Shown: positions 53,735 through 62,149, counted from the first letter of the stretch. The stretch: 64,000 nt of DNA from Nisaea nitritireducens (GCF_014904795.1 NZ_JACZFS010000008.1:17399-81398), one strand, 5' to 3'. Notes: generated from the sequence alone by a model not told the origin. A program made the numbers and translations.

Positions 53735-54067
53735 ATGAGCGGCGAGAACGATACCGGGACCCCAGAGACCGAAGGCCAAGAACGCAAACCCTTCATCCTG
53801 GAGCGGCCGCTCTGGCGCGGCGTCTTCAACGGCGTCGTGCTGACCCTGGTGATGATCGGCGCCCAGTATCAGGGTTGGCTCGGCCCGGATACGGAACTTA
53901 CCGGCGAGGACGTCTACCGCGCCGTTGTCTATGGCCTGGTCTTCGGCGGGGTGATGTATATCTACACCTCATGGCGCGTCAGGCGGCAGGGCCGGGCGTC
54001 CGATGCCGCCGCGAAGGCCGCGCGCGAAAGCGTCGAGTCCCGGCTGCCGGATTCAGACGAGAAGTAA
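53735..54067 (+). CDS. Small two-pass membrane protein, unknown function
   Basis: The protein of 110 aa has a charged N-terminus, two membrane segments (about residues 30-48 with GVFNGVVLTLVMIGAQY, and 67-83 with VVYGLVFGGVMYIYT) and a charged tail. I do not recognise a family. It begins 18 bp after paaH with a GAGGAA-type ribosome-binding site and is likely in the same transcript. GC content matches the neighbours, so it looks like a resident gene. Confidence 0.75.
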   Translation: MSGENDTGTPETEGQERKPFILERPLWRGVFNGVVLTLVMIGAQYQGWLGPDTELTGEDVYRAVVYGLVFGGVMYIYTSWRVRRQGRASDAAAKAARESVESRLPDSDEK

Positions 54068-54109
54068 GCCCCCGGAACGGATACCCGGAGCCAGCCCCCG
54101 GAGCTGACA

Positions 54110-54505
54110 ATGGCCCAATACAAGATCTATGGAGAGCGGGCCCATCTCGCCCGCCACCGCGCGGCGCTGTCCGACATCCTGCACGGCTGCAGCACCGAGT
54201 TCCTGAAGCTCCCCGAGGAAAAACGCTTCCACCGGTTCATCCCGCTCGAGCCAGAGGATTTCATCCGCCCGGCTGACCGGAGCGAGGCCTACACGGTGAT
54301 CGAGATCTCCATGTTCGAGGGCAGGGCGCCGGAGACCAAGAAAGCGCTGCTGCAAGGGATCATGCAGCGGGTGCCGGCGGAGCTGGGTATCCCGGTTGAG
54401 GACGTGGAGATCACGATCTTCGAGACGCCAATGGCGAACTGGGGGATACGCGGGAAGACGGGAGATGAGTTGGTGTTGGGGTATAGGGTTTCTGGAGGGA
54501 ATTGA
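54110..54505 (+). CDS. Tautomerase-family protein lacking the usual Pro-1
   Basis: The protein of 131 aa resembles the Tautomerase_2 (MIF-fold) family. Marks are RFIPLEPEDFIRPADRSEAY near residue 42, VIEISMFEGRAPETKKALLQ near 64 and VEITIFETPMANWGIRGK near 98. Catalytic tautomerases use Pro as residue 1 after removal of Met, but this one begins Met-Ala-Gln. Either another chemistry is used or it is non-catalytic. It starts 42 bp after the small membrane protein. A sudden change to AT-rich DNA follows the stop. Confidence 0.85.
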   Translation: MAQYKIYGERAHLARHRAALSDILHGCSTEFLKLPEEKRFHRFIPLEPEDFIRPADRSEAYTVIEISMFEGRAPETKKALLQGIMQRVPAELGIPVEDVEITIFETPMANWGIRGKTGDELVLGYRVSGGN

Positions 54506-54958
54506 GTAGTGTGGCGCCGTATATTCATGTGTCGCTACATCTCTTGAGCACCAAGATCACCGATGAGAACGTCTATTGCTCACCAGTACACAGAGCTTAT
54601 CCGACTTATCTCTGCCAGTTCACCCGACGGAATCGCTAATCGAAGGTGGAAATAGCCGTCGTCAAGCTCGCGCGCAAGCGAGGCGAGGAGGGTTTAAAAA
54701 AAAGAGGATGAGGGGGCGCGCCCGAAAAATTTCTGCGAATTTACAGGTCGAGCGGAAGTTAATTGTCACGCTGCTTCTTTAAGAACTGTTCAATTTGAAG
54801 ACATACATCGGATTTATGAATAATTGTTACCGACCCTTGAACGCTTGAAAGACGGCAAGCAGAGTCGAATTCCCATGAAAAAAAATACCATATGTTGTAT
54901 ATGAAACCGGGTAAGCCCCATTAGGGGCTGGTGTGGGCAGGCTCCTGGAGCAAATCAC
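54506..54958. other. Intergenic transition zone into the AT-rich island
   Basis: This 450-bp stretch holds no gene I can support. Base composition falls from GC-rich on the left to AT-rich after about 54750. A small hairpin, AGCCCC-ATTA-GGGGCT, lies at 54914-54929, just before the ribosome-binding site GGAG (54947) of the next gene. No tRNA, integrase remnant or clear att repeat is seen at this junction. Confidence 0.5.
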
Positions 54959-55381
54959 ATGCGTGAATCACGAGCTCAGATTTTCTCAGCGTTAGGTGAT
55001 AACAATAATAGATTTCCTCATTTTGTTTATTTTCAGCCGGTGCCGAAGAGGCGGGAAATAGACTACATAAGTGTAGTTCTGGATGTAGAGTGGCCAAGTA
55101 ATAAAGGTGGTCCATTGCTGTTTAAAGAAATAGAAGATGCCAAGGAAAAGATTCCAATATTTAATCTAATTTATTCTCTTAAGAGTTTTTTGGAGAGAAC
55201 GCTTATTGCGGAGCTTGAATTAATAGAAATTCGAACGGGCTGCATTAATGTTGTATTCCATATTAAGGATCCTGTGCCTCACGTGAGCTTAGTCGCGGGT
55301 TTGGATCGATTGTTGGACAATAAAGAAAGATATAGGGCTTTCGATGTGAGTGCTCGGTTGGGGAATCGTAGGGTTTATTAA
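54959..55381 (+). CDS. Unrecognised 140-aa protein, partner of the phosphorylase-superfamily gene
   Basis: The ATG has GGAG 8 nt upstream. The protein is soluble-looking, with no signal peptide or membrane segment. It has alternating strand/helix text (DYISVVLDVEW near residue 37, FNLIYSLKSFLERTLIAELELIEIR near 68 as a helix then strand, and TGCINVVFHIKD near 92). I recognise no family. The helix-then-strand end with a short Gly-containing beta hairpin vaguely recalls small adaptor domains of nucleotide-linked conflict systems, which is only an impression. Base composition is much lower in GC than the genes to the left. The next gene starts 3 bp after the stop, so translation is coupled. Confidence 0.7.
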   Translation: MRESRAQIFSALGDNNNRFPHFVYFQPVPKRREIDYISVVLDVEWPSNKGGPLLFKEIEDAKEKIPIFNLIYSLKSFLERTLIAELELIEIRTGCINVVFHIKDPVPHVSLVAGLDRLLDNKERYRAFDVSARLGNRRVY

Positions 55382-55384
55382 TAA

Positions 55385-56431
55385 ATGGCAAAAAATCATT
55401 CATCTGATAGTCCGGTCATTGCTAATGTAGTGCTTGTGGTGGCGTTGCCAGAGGAGCGTGAATACTTTCACGAAGTGGTCGAGAGTAGGCCTCTGTGGAA
55501 AGCGACTACAGCGCGGAAAAGGTATCGTTGTACCTATAATTCGCCTGTCGGGGACGTTTCAGTTGTTGTGCAAACGCTTGACGGTATGGGGCATATTGAA
55601 GCTGTTGTTGGCACGGGGGCTGCTATTGCGACGGCTACACCAGAACTCGTAGTAATGATTGGGATTGCTGGCTCTCTAAATCCAGTATCTATTGGTTTAG
55701 GCGATGTTGTGGTTTCTAATACTGCAAAATTCTATGCTAGCGATAAGGTTTCTCAAATATATCCTGAGGAATCTGCGGGGTATGTGTTTGGAACGAAGGA
55801 TGATCTGAAGAATGCGAAAAAGGGGGAGGTTGTTGTTGATAGGCGTGATCGATTCCTTAAGTCTTCTTTCCTTCGTTACGAACGTAAAGTGGTTCATTCA
55901 GCGCCAATGGATGGGTTGCTATCTGGAGCAGAAGAATACTTGAAAGCTTGCGACCTGGAACAAATTGAGGTCAACGCGTTGCCCGACAGATTTGCTCGTC
56001 TGGATTCTTCATCTCGAGAAAGAGAAGTGCATTTTGGCTCGCTACTCGGTAGCCACCATGTTGTGGATAGTGCTGAGTACCGCGACTACCTTGTTGAAAA
56101 AAATACAAACACTCAACTTGATATTCACCGACAGAATGGTGATTCGGGTAGAGTTCAATGGGACAATAGCCAAATACTTGCTGTCGATATGGAAAGCTAT
56201 GGCGTTCTGCGCGCAGTCGAAACAGCGAGAACAACTCCTGACAGAGAAGGAGGGTGTACTAATCTTTTTGGCGGCGTGATCGTGAGGGGTATCTCCGATA
56301 TTTGCGAGTATAAGGGTGATCTTGATAGAGACACGGGTAATGCCATACGGAGAGTAGCTGCTGCAAATGCTACCGAAGTAGCCTTGTCTTTTATTGAGGC
56401 GATTGATTATGTGGAGTTTGGCTCTGCCTAG
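55385..56431 (+). CDS. Nucleoside-phosphorylase superfamily (PNP/MTAN-like) protein, putative defence effector
   Basis: The protein of 348 aa has the phosphorylase fold. VVLVVALPEEREYF is the first strand, VVMIGIAGSLNPVSIGLGDVVV split near residue 89 is the phosphate/purine loop region, and LAVDMESYGVLRAVE near 264 holds the ribose-binding Met-Glu pair. VIVRGISDICEYKGD near 297 contains the catalytic-type Asp. An insert of about 130 residues (120-250) separates the halves. It is longer than housekeeping MTA/SAH nucleosidase (about 230). Similar stand-alone or fused PNP domains are effectors in anti-phage conflict systems that destroy nucleotides. Low GC and coupling to an unknown small gene fit a transferred module. 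A metabolic nucleosidase remains possible. Confidence 0.8.
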   Translation: MAKNHSSDSPVIANVVLVVALPEEREYFHEVVESRPLWKATTARKRYRCTYNSPVGDVSVVVQTLDGMGHIEAVVGTGAAIATATPELVVMIGIAGSLNPVSIGLGDVVVSNTAKFYASDKVSQIYPEESAGYVFGTKDDLKNAKKGEVVVDRRDRFLKSSFLRYERKVVHSAPMDGLLSGAEEYLKACDLEQIEVNALPDRFARLDSSSREREVHFGSLLGSHHVVDSAEYRDYLVEKNTNTQLDIHRQNGDSGRVQWDNSQILAVDMESYGVLRAVETARTTPDREGGCTNLFGGVIVRGISDICEYKGDLDRDTGNAIRRVAAANATEVALSFIEAIDYVEFGSA

Positions 56432-56482
56432 AGAGCGAATTTAGTTTTGTAATTACAGCTGCATACGACTTGTTTTTCTATA

Positions 56483-56578
56483 CTTGGGAATTAAGGGGAA
56501 GTTAAGGGGACACGCCACTTAATTTGCGATCTTGGGAATTAAGGGGAAGTTAAGGGGACACGCCACTTAATTTGCGAT
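56483..56578. repeat. Exact tandem duplication of a 48-bp unit
   Basis: Two identical 48-bp units (56483-56530 and 56531-56578) begin CTTGGGAATTAAGGGG and contain AAGGGGACACGCCACTTAAT. Each unit also contains inverted AATTAAG/CTTAATT segments that could fold. It ends the AT-rich island and is followed at once by a dispersed-repeat copy. From memory, the GGGGACACGCCACTTAA core is often seen near REP-type transposases; no transposase is present here. Confidence 0.93.
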
Positions 56579-56588
56579 CTTCATGAAC

Positions 56589-56674
56589 CGTCATCCCGCA
56601 CTTGATGTGGGACCCAGGGATGGCGCGCACCGTTCTATGATCGTCTGGGTCCCGGCTCTCCGGCCGGGATGACG
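56589..56674. repeat. Dispersed palindromic repeat, copy 2
   Basis: The 86-bp unit runs from CGTCATCCCG to CGGGATGACG. The left half CCCGCACTTGATGTGGGACCC and the right half TCCCGGCTCTCCGGCCGGGA match copies 1 and 3; the middle differs. It lies 8 bp after the tandem repeat and marks the right end of the AT-rich island. Confidence 0.87.
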
Positions 56675-56872
56675 ATGTAGGAGATGGCGGGTGCGGCGAC
56701 TGCCAGTCGGGTAGGGGGGCGAAGAGCGCCGGGGGGCCGGTGCTGACGGGCTTTATTCTCCCTCGTTCAGTGCTGTTTAACCTTTTGCCTTTAGGGCTGG
56801 GAATCTGTGCTTTTCCGGAACACAGATGAGATTTCCTTCCACCTGATGTTCGTGGAGCCAGCCCATCACCCC

Positions 56873-57490
56873 ATGACAACGTCCCAGACTCCCCCTCCGG
56901 GGCCCGACGAGAACGAGGCCGAAACGGCGGACGGTGCCGATTGCGGCCATCGAGATTTCACGCGCCCGGACATACCGAGTGAGTCGGAGCTGGTCTCCTC
57001 GCTGTTCGATCACTGGCTGAGCCTGTGGTCGCCCGGAGCCGTACCCCTCAGAAGTCAGATCGATCCGACGGCCTTCCCGAAGGCATTGCCCTACAGCTGG
57101 ATCTACCGCTTTGAGGAGGACGGGGATTTTTACTGTGTCCTCGCCGGTGAAATGATCAACGCGGCGTGGGGGCGGAGCATCAAGGGGCTGTCGTCCCGGG
57201 AGATCATCGGTGCAGATTATCAGGAGGCGCACCCGCGTTGGCTCACCGTGATCAATCACCCGGCCATCCTTTACCTCTCGCAGGCGGACCTGCACCTTCC
57301 GAAGAGATCGGAACGTCTGGCGCTGCCGGTCGCGGAGCGTGACGGCTCCATCCGGTCCGTTCTCGGCATATCCTGCTACACGAACCTGTTCGTGGAGCGG
57401 GAGGCATCTCCCCGCGCCAGACCGGGAACCCTCTCTTACTGGGATGCCAGGACACTGGCGCCTTTCGAAAGCGGCCTCCGCGCTGACTAG
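56873..57490 (+). CDS. PAS-domain protein (PAS_5-like)
   Basis: From ATG 56873 (MTTSQTPPPG) the protein has 205 aa; ATG 56846 and GTG 56807 are possible starts and none has a strong ribosome-binding site. After an acidic, Pro-rich head of about 35 residues comes a single PAS_5-like domain. It includes LFDHWLSLWSPGAVPLRSQI and the DPTAFPKALPYSWIYRFEED segment, then FYCVLAGEMINAAWGRSIKG and ALPVAERDGSIRSVLGISCY near the end. Such stand-alone PAS proteins are common in Rhodospirillales, and their ligand and partner are unknown. A distant relative lies at 62150. Confidence 0.8.
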   Translation: MTTSQTPPPGPDENEAETADGADCGHRDFTRPDIPSESELVSSLFDHWLSLWSPGAVPLRSQIDPTAFPKALPYSWIYRFEEDGDFYCVLAGEMINAAWGRSIKGLSSREIIGADYQEAHPRWLTVINHPAILYLSQADLHLPKRSERLALPVAERDGSIRSVLGISCYTNLFVEREASPRARPGTLSYWDARTLAPFESGLRAD

Positions 57491-57684
57491 GGGCCGATAT
57501 CCTGCGAATGGCGGCAACCGAAGCAACAAGGGCTTCATCTTCGGTCAGGTCTGAACAGCCGAACGGGGGGAGATTATCTGGTTTCGACCGGGCCGGTGGC
57601 TTCATTCCTCCACAGGATCAGCACGGCGCTCTCGCAGGCGGGATTGATGCAATTTCGCCGCCTTATTAACCAGTCAGAAACGCC

Positions 57685-57713
57685 TTGCAAGCCAATCTGG
57701 GCTGAATTATTCA
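57685..57713 (+). promoter_or_regulatory. Sigma-70-like promoter candidate for acnB
   Basis: TTGCAA (57685-57690) and TATTCA (57708-57713) are 17 bp apart and lie about 90 bp before the acnB ATG. I see nothing else in the 310-bp gap 57491-57800. Confidence 0.45.
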
Positions 57714-57800
57714 TGCGATGAGTAAGCTTTCGCCGGATCGCCAGAAGCTTTTGCAACCGGGCGTTCAAATTACATCAAACACTTATGCGTCGGGACCATC

Positions 57801-60593
57801 ATGAGCTTGTACACAGATTACTTGGCTGAGATTGAAACTCGGAAGACTCAGAATTTGCACCCCAAGCCCATTGAGGATGGGGCACTTGTAAAAGAGCTCA
57901 TAGCGCAAATAAAAGATACCGGTAACGAGTACCGGGAAGATTCCATTAAGTTCTTTGTCTACAATACGTTGCCTGGAACGACGAGTGCCGCCGGCGCAAA
58001 GGCAAAATTTCTGAAAGAAATCATTCTTGGTGAAGCGGTCGTCGAAGAGATTTCGCCGACCTTCGCTTTTGAACTTTTGTCCCATATGAAGGGCGGCCCC
58101 TCGGTTGAGGTCCTCCTCGATCTGGCCTTGGGCGATGATGAAGCTATCGCGCACTCGGCAGCAGAAGTCCTGAAAACACAGGTTCTGCTTTACGACGCGG
58201 ATACCGACCGCCTGAAGGACGCGTACGCAGCCGGGAATGAAATCGCCAAGGATATCCTTGTCAGCTATTCGGACGCGGAATTCTTCACCAAGCTTCCGGA
58301 CATTGACGAGGAAATCAAGGTCGTCACCTACATCGCTGCTGAGGGCGATATTTCCACCGATCTGCTGTCTCCCGGCAACCAGGCACACTCCAGATCGGAT
58401 CGGGAGCTGCACGGAAAGTGCATGATCTCCGAGAAGGCTCAGGGAGAAATTCAGGAACTGCAAAAGCAGCATCCCGACAAGAGAGTGATGCTGATCGCCG
58501 AGAAGGGGACAATGGGCGTGGGGTCCTCCCGGATGTCGGGGGTCAATAACGTTGCCTTGTGGACCGGCAAGCCAGCCAGCCCCTATGTCCCGTTTGTGAA
58601 TTACGCCCCGATTGTCGCCGGGACGAACGGTATTTCGCCGATTTTCCTGACGACTGTGGGCGTTACCGGCGGCGTCGGGATCGACCTGAAGAACTGGGTC
58701 AAAAAGCTGGATTCCAGCGGCAAGCCGATTTTGAACAACGATGGTAACCCCATTCTGGAGCAGAAATACTCCGTCGAGACGGGGACCGTTCTCAAGATCG
58801 ATACGAAAGACCAGAAACTCTATAACGAAGAGGGCGACGAAGAGCTTGTCGATGTGTCGTCATCCTTCTCGCCGCAGAAAATGGAGTTCATGAAGGCTGG
58901 CGGCTCATACGCGGTCGTCTTCGGCAAGAAACTGCAGACCCTCGCGTGCGAGACTCTCGGGATTGAGTTGAAGTCCGCCTTCGCCCCCTCCAAGGAAGTC
59001 TCCCATCCGGGTCAGGGCCTGACGGCCGTCGAGAAGATCTTCAACAGAAATGCCGTAGGCGTCACTCCTGGCACCGTGCTGCATGCCGGCTCCGATGTTC
59101 GGGTGAAGGTGAATATCGTCGGCTCCCAGGACACGACCGGCCTGATGACCTCCCAGGAGCTGGAGGCAATGGCCGCGACAGTCATTTCGCCGACCCTGGA
59201 CGGTGCCTATCAGTCCGGCTGCCATACGGCTTCTGTGTGGGATTTCAAGGCACAGGAGAATACCCCCAGGCTGATGGCGTTCATGCACAAGTTCGGCCTG
59301 ATCACGGCGCGCGATCCGAAGGGCGTCTATCACTCTATGACCGACGTCATTCACAAGGTGCTGAATGACATTACGATCGACGACTGGGCAATCATCATTG
59401 GTGGCGACTCTCACACCCGGATGTCCAAGGGCGTTGCGTTCGGCGCTGACTCCGGAACGGTCGCGCTGGCTCTGGCGACAGGCGAAGCGACCATGCCGAT
59501 CCCTGAATCCGTGAAGGTGACCTTCAAGGGAAGCATGAAGGATCACATGGATTTCCGTGACGTGGTCCACGCGACGCAGACTCAGATGCTGGACAAGTTC
59601 GGCGATAACGTCTTTCAGGGACGGATCATCGAAGTCCATATCGGAACGTTGCTGGCCGACCAGGCCTTCACGTTCACGGACTGGACCGCCGAGATGAAGG
59701 CAAAAGCATCCATTTGTATTTCCCAGGATGATACCCTCATCGAGTCCCTCGGTATCGCCAAGAGCCGCATCCAGATCATGATCGACAAGGGCATGGATAA
59801 TGACGCCCAGGTCCTGAAGGGCCTGATCGACAAGGCAGATCAGCGCATTGCGGAGATCAAATCCGGCGAGAAACCGGCTCTGGCTCCGGACGATAGCGCC
59901 AAGTATTTCGCCGAAGTCGTCGTCGACCTGGATCAGATCGATGAGCCGATGATTGCCGACCCCGATGTGAACAATATCGATGTGTCCAAGCGATATACCC
60001 ACGACACAATCAGGCCCATCTCCTACTACAAGGCAGAGAAAAAGGTCGATCTCGGCTTTGTCGGTTCCTGCATGGTGCATAAGGGCGATGTGAAGATCGT
60101 CGCCCAGATGCTGCGCAATCTGGAAAAGCAGAGCGGTGAAGTGAAGTTCAAAGCTCCGCTGGTCGTCGCCGCCCCAACCTACAACATCATTGACGAGTTG
60201 AAGGTCGAGGGGGACTGGGAAGTCCTGCAGAAATATTCCGGCTTCGAATTCGACGACAACGCCCCGAAGACCACGGCCCGCACCGACTACGAGAACATCC
60301 TCTATCTCGAGCGCCCGGGCTGCAATCTCTGCATGGGCAATCAGGAGAAGGCGGCAAAAGGGGATACGGTTCTGGCCACGTCGACGCGCCTCTTTGAGGG
60401 TCGGGTGGTTGAGGATTCCAAGGAGAAGAAGGGCGAATCTCTGCTCGCTTCGACTCCGGTCGTCGTGCTCTCCGCGATCCTCGGAAGAACACCGAACATC
60501 GACGAGTACAAGGCGGCGGTCGAGGGGATCAACCTGACCAAATTCGCCCCGCCTCTGCAGAAGCCGCAGGATACCCAGTCGGCGCATTACTAA
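57801..60593 (+). CDS. acnB: Aconitate hydratase B / 2-methylisocitrate dehydratase, long form
   Basis: The protein of 930 aa is an AcnB-type aconitase, converting citrate to isocitrate in the TCA cycle. The N-terminal part (about residues 1-160) is the HEAT-like domain of AcnB. GTMGVGSSRMSGVNN near 235 begins the swivel domain. The 4Fe-4S ligands are Cys757 in FVGSCMVHKGD, and Cys841 and Cys844 in RPGCNLCMGNQ. It is about 65 residues longer than E. coli AcnB (865), the excess lying in linkers such as the Asn/Lys-rich stretch near 300-370. Alphaproteobacteria usually carry AcnA, so this may be an acquired gene. Codon use seems less GC-biased than nearby genes. Repeats flank it. Confidence 0.95.
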   Translation: MSLYTDYLAEIETRKTQNLHPKPIEDGALVKELIAQIKDTGNEYREDSIKFFVYNTLPGTTSAAGAKAKFLKEIILGEAVVEEISPTFAFELLSHMKGGPSVEVLLDLALGDDEAIAHSAAEVLKTQVLLYDADTDRLKDAYAAGNEIAKDILVSYSDAEFFTKLPDIDEEIKVVTYIAAEGDISTDLLSPGNQAHSRSDRELHGKCMISEKAQGEIQELQKQHPDKRVMLIAEKGTMGVGSSRMSGVNNVALWTGKPASPYVPFVNYAPIVAGTNGISPIFLTTVGVTGGVGIDLKNWVKKLDSSGKPILNNDGNPILEQKYSVETGTVLKIDTKDQKLYNEEGDEELVDVSSSFSPQKMEFMKAGGSYAVVFGKKLQTLACETLGIELKSAFAPSKEVSHPGQGLTAVEKIFNRNAVGVTPGTVLHAGSDVRVKVNIVGSQDTTGLMTSQELEAMAATVISPTLDGAYQSGCHTASVWDFKAQENTPRLMAFMHKFGLITARDPKGVYHSMTDVIHKVLNDITIDDWAIIIGGDSHTRMSKGVAFGADSGTVALALATGEATMPIPESVKVTFKGSMKDHMDFRDVVHATQTQMLDKFGDNVFQGRIIEVHIGTLLADQAFTFTDWTAEMKAKASICISQDDTLIESLGIAKSRIQIMIDKGMDNDAQVLKGLIDKADQRIAEIKSGEKPALAPDDSAKYFAEVVVDLDQIDEPMIADPDVNNIDVSKRYTHDTIRPISYYKAEKKVDLGFVGSCMVHKGDVKIVAQMLRNLEKQSGEVKFKAPLVVAAPTYNIIDELKVEGDWEVLQKYSGFEFDDNAPKTTARTDYENILYLERPGCNLCMGNQEKAAKGDTVLATSTRLFEGRVVEDSKEKKGESLLASTPVVVLSAILGRTPNIDEYKAAVEGINLTKFAPPLQKPQDTQSAHY

Positions 60594-60645
60594 GGCGCCA
60601 TCGGGATTAAGGCGCTCTCGGGCGAATTCCGAAGGCGCGGTGTTT

Positions 60646-60682
60646 CGGATCACAACTTCTCTTAGCGAGGAGTTGTGATCCG
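60646..60682 (+). terminator. Strong hairpin after acnB
   Basis: A 16-bp stem, CGGATCACAACTTCTC with GAGGAGTTGTGATCCG (one G-T pair), closes on a TTAGC loop 52 bp past the stop. It lacks a T-run, so it may be a 3'-end stabiliser or Rho-linked terminator. Confidence 0.7.
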
Positions 60683-60715
60683 GCGTCGCACCGACAGTGA
60701 CGATCTCCCCTAATT

Positions 60716-60801
60716 CGTCATCCCGCACTTGATGCGGGACCCAGAATTGGCACGTGCCGGTCTGTGATCATCTGGGTCCCGGCTCTCCGGCCGGGATGAC
60801 G
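60716..60801. repeat. Dispersed palindromic repeat, copy 3
   Basis: An 86-bp unit bounded by CGTCATCCCG and CGGGATGACG; the inverted ends extend to ATTCGTCAT...ATGACGAAT (60713-60804). It is almost the same as copy 2 in both halves. A partial extra end (GGCCGGAATGACGGAT) follows near 60811. It lies between acnB and the convergent lipoate ligase gene. Confidence 0.88.
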
Positions 60802-60861
60802 AATGAGAGAGCGGCCGGAATGACGGATTGGGTGATAGGGGATGCGGCTGGCGTTAGCCGG

Positions 60862-61911
60862 TCACGGGACGTGGTGGAGCCATTCCCCGGTTTCGAACTT
60901 CTCCGCCGCAAGTTTCTCCGCCGCGGCCATTTCCTCTTCGCTGATCGCCCCGTCCGCGCCGCCATGCAGCGTCTTGAACGTGCCGATCAGGCGGGCGATG
61001 ACATCCTCGCGGCTCATGCCGGTCTGGCTGCGCACCGGATCGACGCGTTTGGCGGCGGAGGTGACGCCCTTGTCGGAGAGCTTCTCGCGGCCGATCCGGA
61101 GCACCTGCATCATCTTTTCCGCGTCCATGTCGTAGGACATGGTCACATGATGCAGCACCATGCCGCCGGAATAGCGTTTCTGCGCGGCGCCGCCGATCTT
61201 GCCCTTGGGGCTCGAAATGTCGTTCAGCGGTTTGTAGAAGGCGTCGATCCCGACCTCCTTCAGCGCCTGCAGCACCCAGGCATCGAGGAAGGCGTAGGAG
61301 GCGGCGAAATCCATATGGCCCACCAGCTCTCCGGGCGCATAGAGCGAATAGGTGATGGCGGAGCCCGGCTCGACGAACATGGCGCCGCCGCCGGTGACGC
61401 GGCGGACGGTCTCGACGCCGAGCCGTTCGGCGGCTTCCAGATCGACTTCGTTCCTGAGCGACTGGAAATTGCCGATGATGATGGCCGGGCGCTCCCACTG
61501 CCAGATCCGCAAGGTCGGCGGGCGCCGGCCGGCGGCGACTGCGCGGGCGAGAACATCGTCGAGGGCCAGATGCATGGCGGGAGATTGCGGCGCGGTATCG
61601 ATGATCTGCCATTCGTAATCGCGCCAGCCTTTTGAGACACCAAGCGCGCGGCGCACCGCGATGGCGATGGCCTCGACTGAAAAACCGACAAGCGCGGTGC
61701 CGGTGGGGATGCCTTGATCGAGCGCCGTGATGATGTCCTCGCTGGAGGCATCGGCGGGCAGGCCGTTCAGGGAGGCTGTGATGTCGGCGAGGGCTTCGGC
61801 GGGCTCGAGAAAGAAATCGCCGGAGATCTGCACGTCCGCCAGTTTGCCGTCCCGCACCTCAAGATCGGCAACCACCAGCTTGCCGTCCACGACCTTGTAT
61901 TCACCATGCAT
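60862..61911 (-). CDS. Lipoate-protein ligase family protein with N-terminal accessory domain
   Basis: The protein of 349 aa has a biotin/lipoyl ligase domain at about residues 92-330. Its marks are LRIWQWERPAIIIGNFQS, then VRRVTGGGAMFVEPGSAITY near 187 with the lipoyl-binding RRxTGGG motif, and GKIGGAAQKRYSGGMVLHH near 255 with the catalytic Lys. Residues 1-90 (YKVVDGKLVVADLEVRDGKL and EDIITALDQGIPTG) look like the lipoate-ligase accessory domain, which in LplA lies at the C-terminus and in some archaea is a separate LplB protein. Here the order is reversed. It should attach lipoate to E2 or GcvH proteins. Confidence 0.88.
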   Translation of the reverse strand: MHGEYKVVDGKLVVADLEVRDGKLADVQISGDFFLEPAEALADITASLNGLPADASSEDIITALDQGIPTGTALVGFSVEAIAIAVRRALGVSKGWRDYEWQIIDTAPQSPAMHLALDDVLARAVAAGRRPPTLRIWQWERPAIIIGNFQSLRNEVDLEAAERLGVETVRRVTGGGAMFVEPGSAITYSLYAPGELVGHMDFAASYAFLDAWVLQALKEVGIDAFYKPLNDISSPKGKIGGAAQKRYSGGMVLHHVTMSYDMDAEKMMQVLRIGREKLSDKGVTSAAKRVDPVRSQTGMSREDVIARLIGTFKTLHGGADGAISEEEMAAAEKLAAEKFETGEWLHHVP

Positions 61912-62149
61912 TTTCGGATCTCCCCTTCGGCGGGCGGAGATTTGCGCGTCGGGGTGGGTTTCGCAAGGGGCGATGATCGTTCCTCACATCTCTGAATTCG
62001 CCTTCCCGCTGTTTGGCGGAGATTGAGGGGGAGATGCGGGAGCTGCATACCGGGGTTTGCCGCGGCAAGTGGAATTCGGTATCGTGGAATTAACCACTTT
62101 CAATTTCGCGTTATTATGGCTGGCCGATTGTCGCAAACCTGTCTCGCAT

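Noticed and set aside
54576..54782. A 68-codon open frame in the transition zone before the AT-rich island
   Set aside because: It is rich in Arg, Gly and Lys from low-complexity DNA, lacks a ribosome-binding site and has no recognisable motif.
56483..56581. CRISPR array
   Set aside because: The two 48-bp units are directly adjacent with no spacers, so this is a tandem duplication.
57574..57768. A 64-codon minus-strand frame between the PAS gene and acnB
   Set aside because: No ribosome-binding site, no motif, and it would overlap the acnB promoter region.
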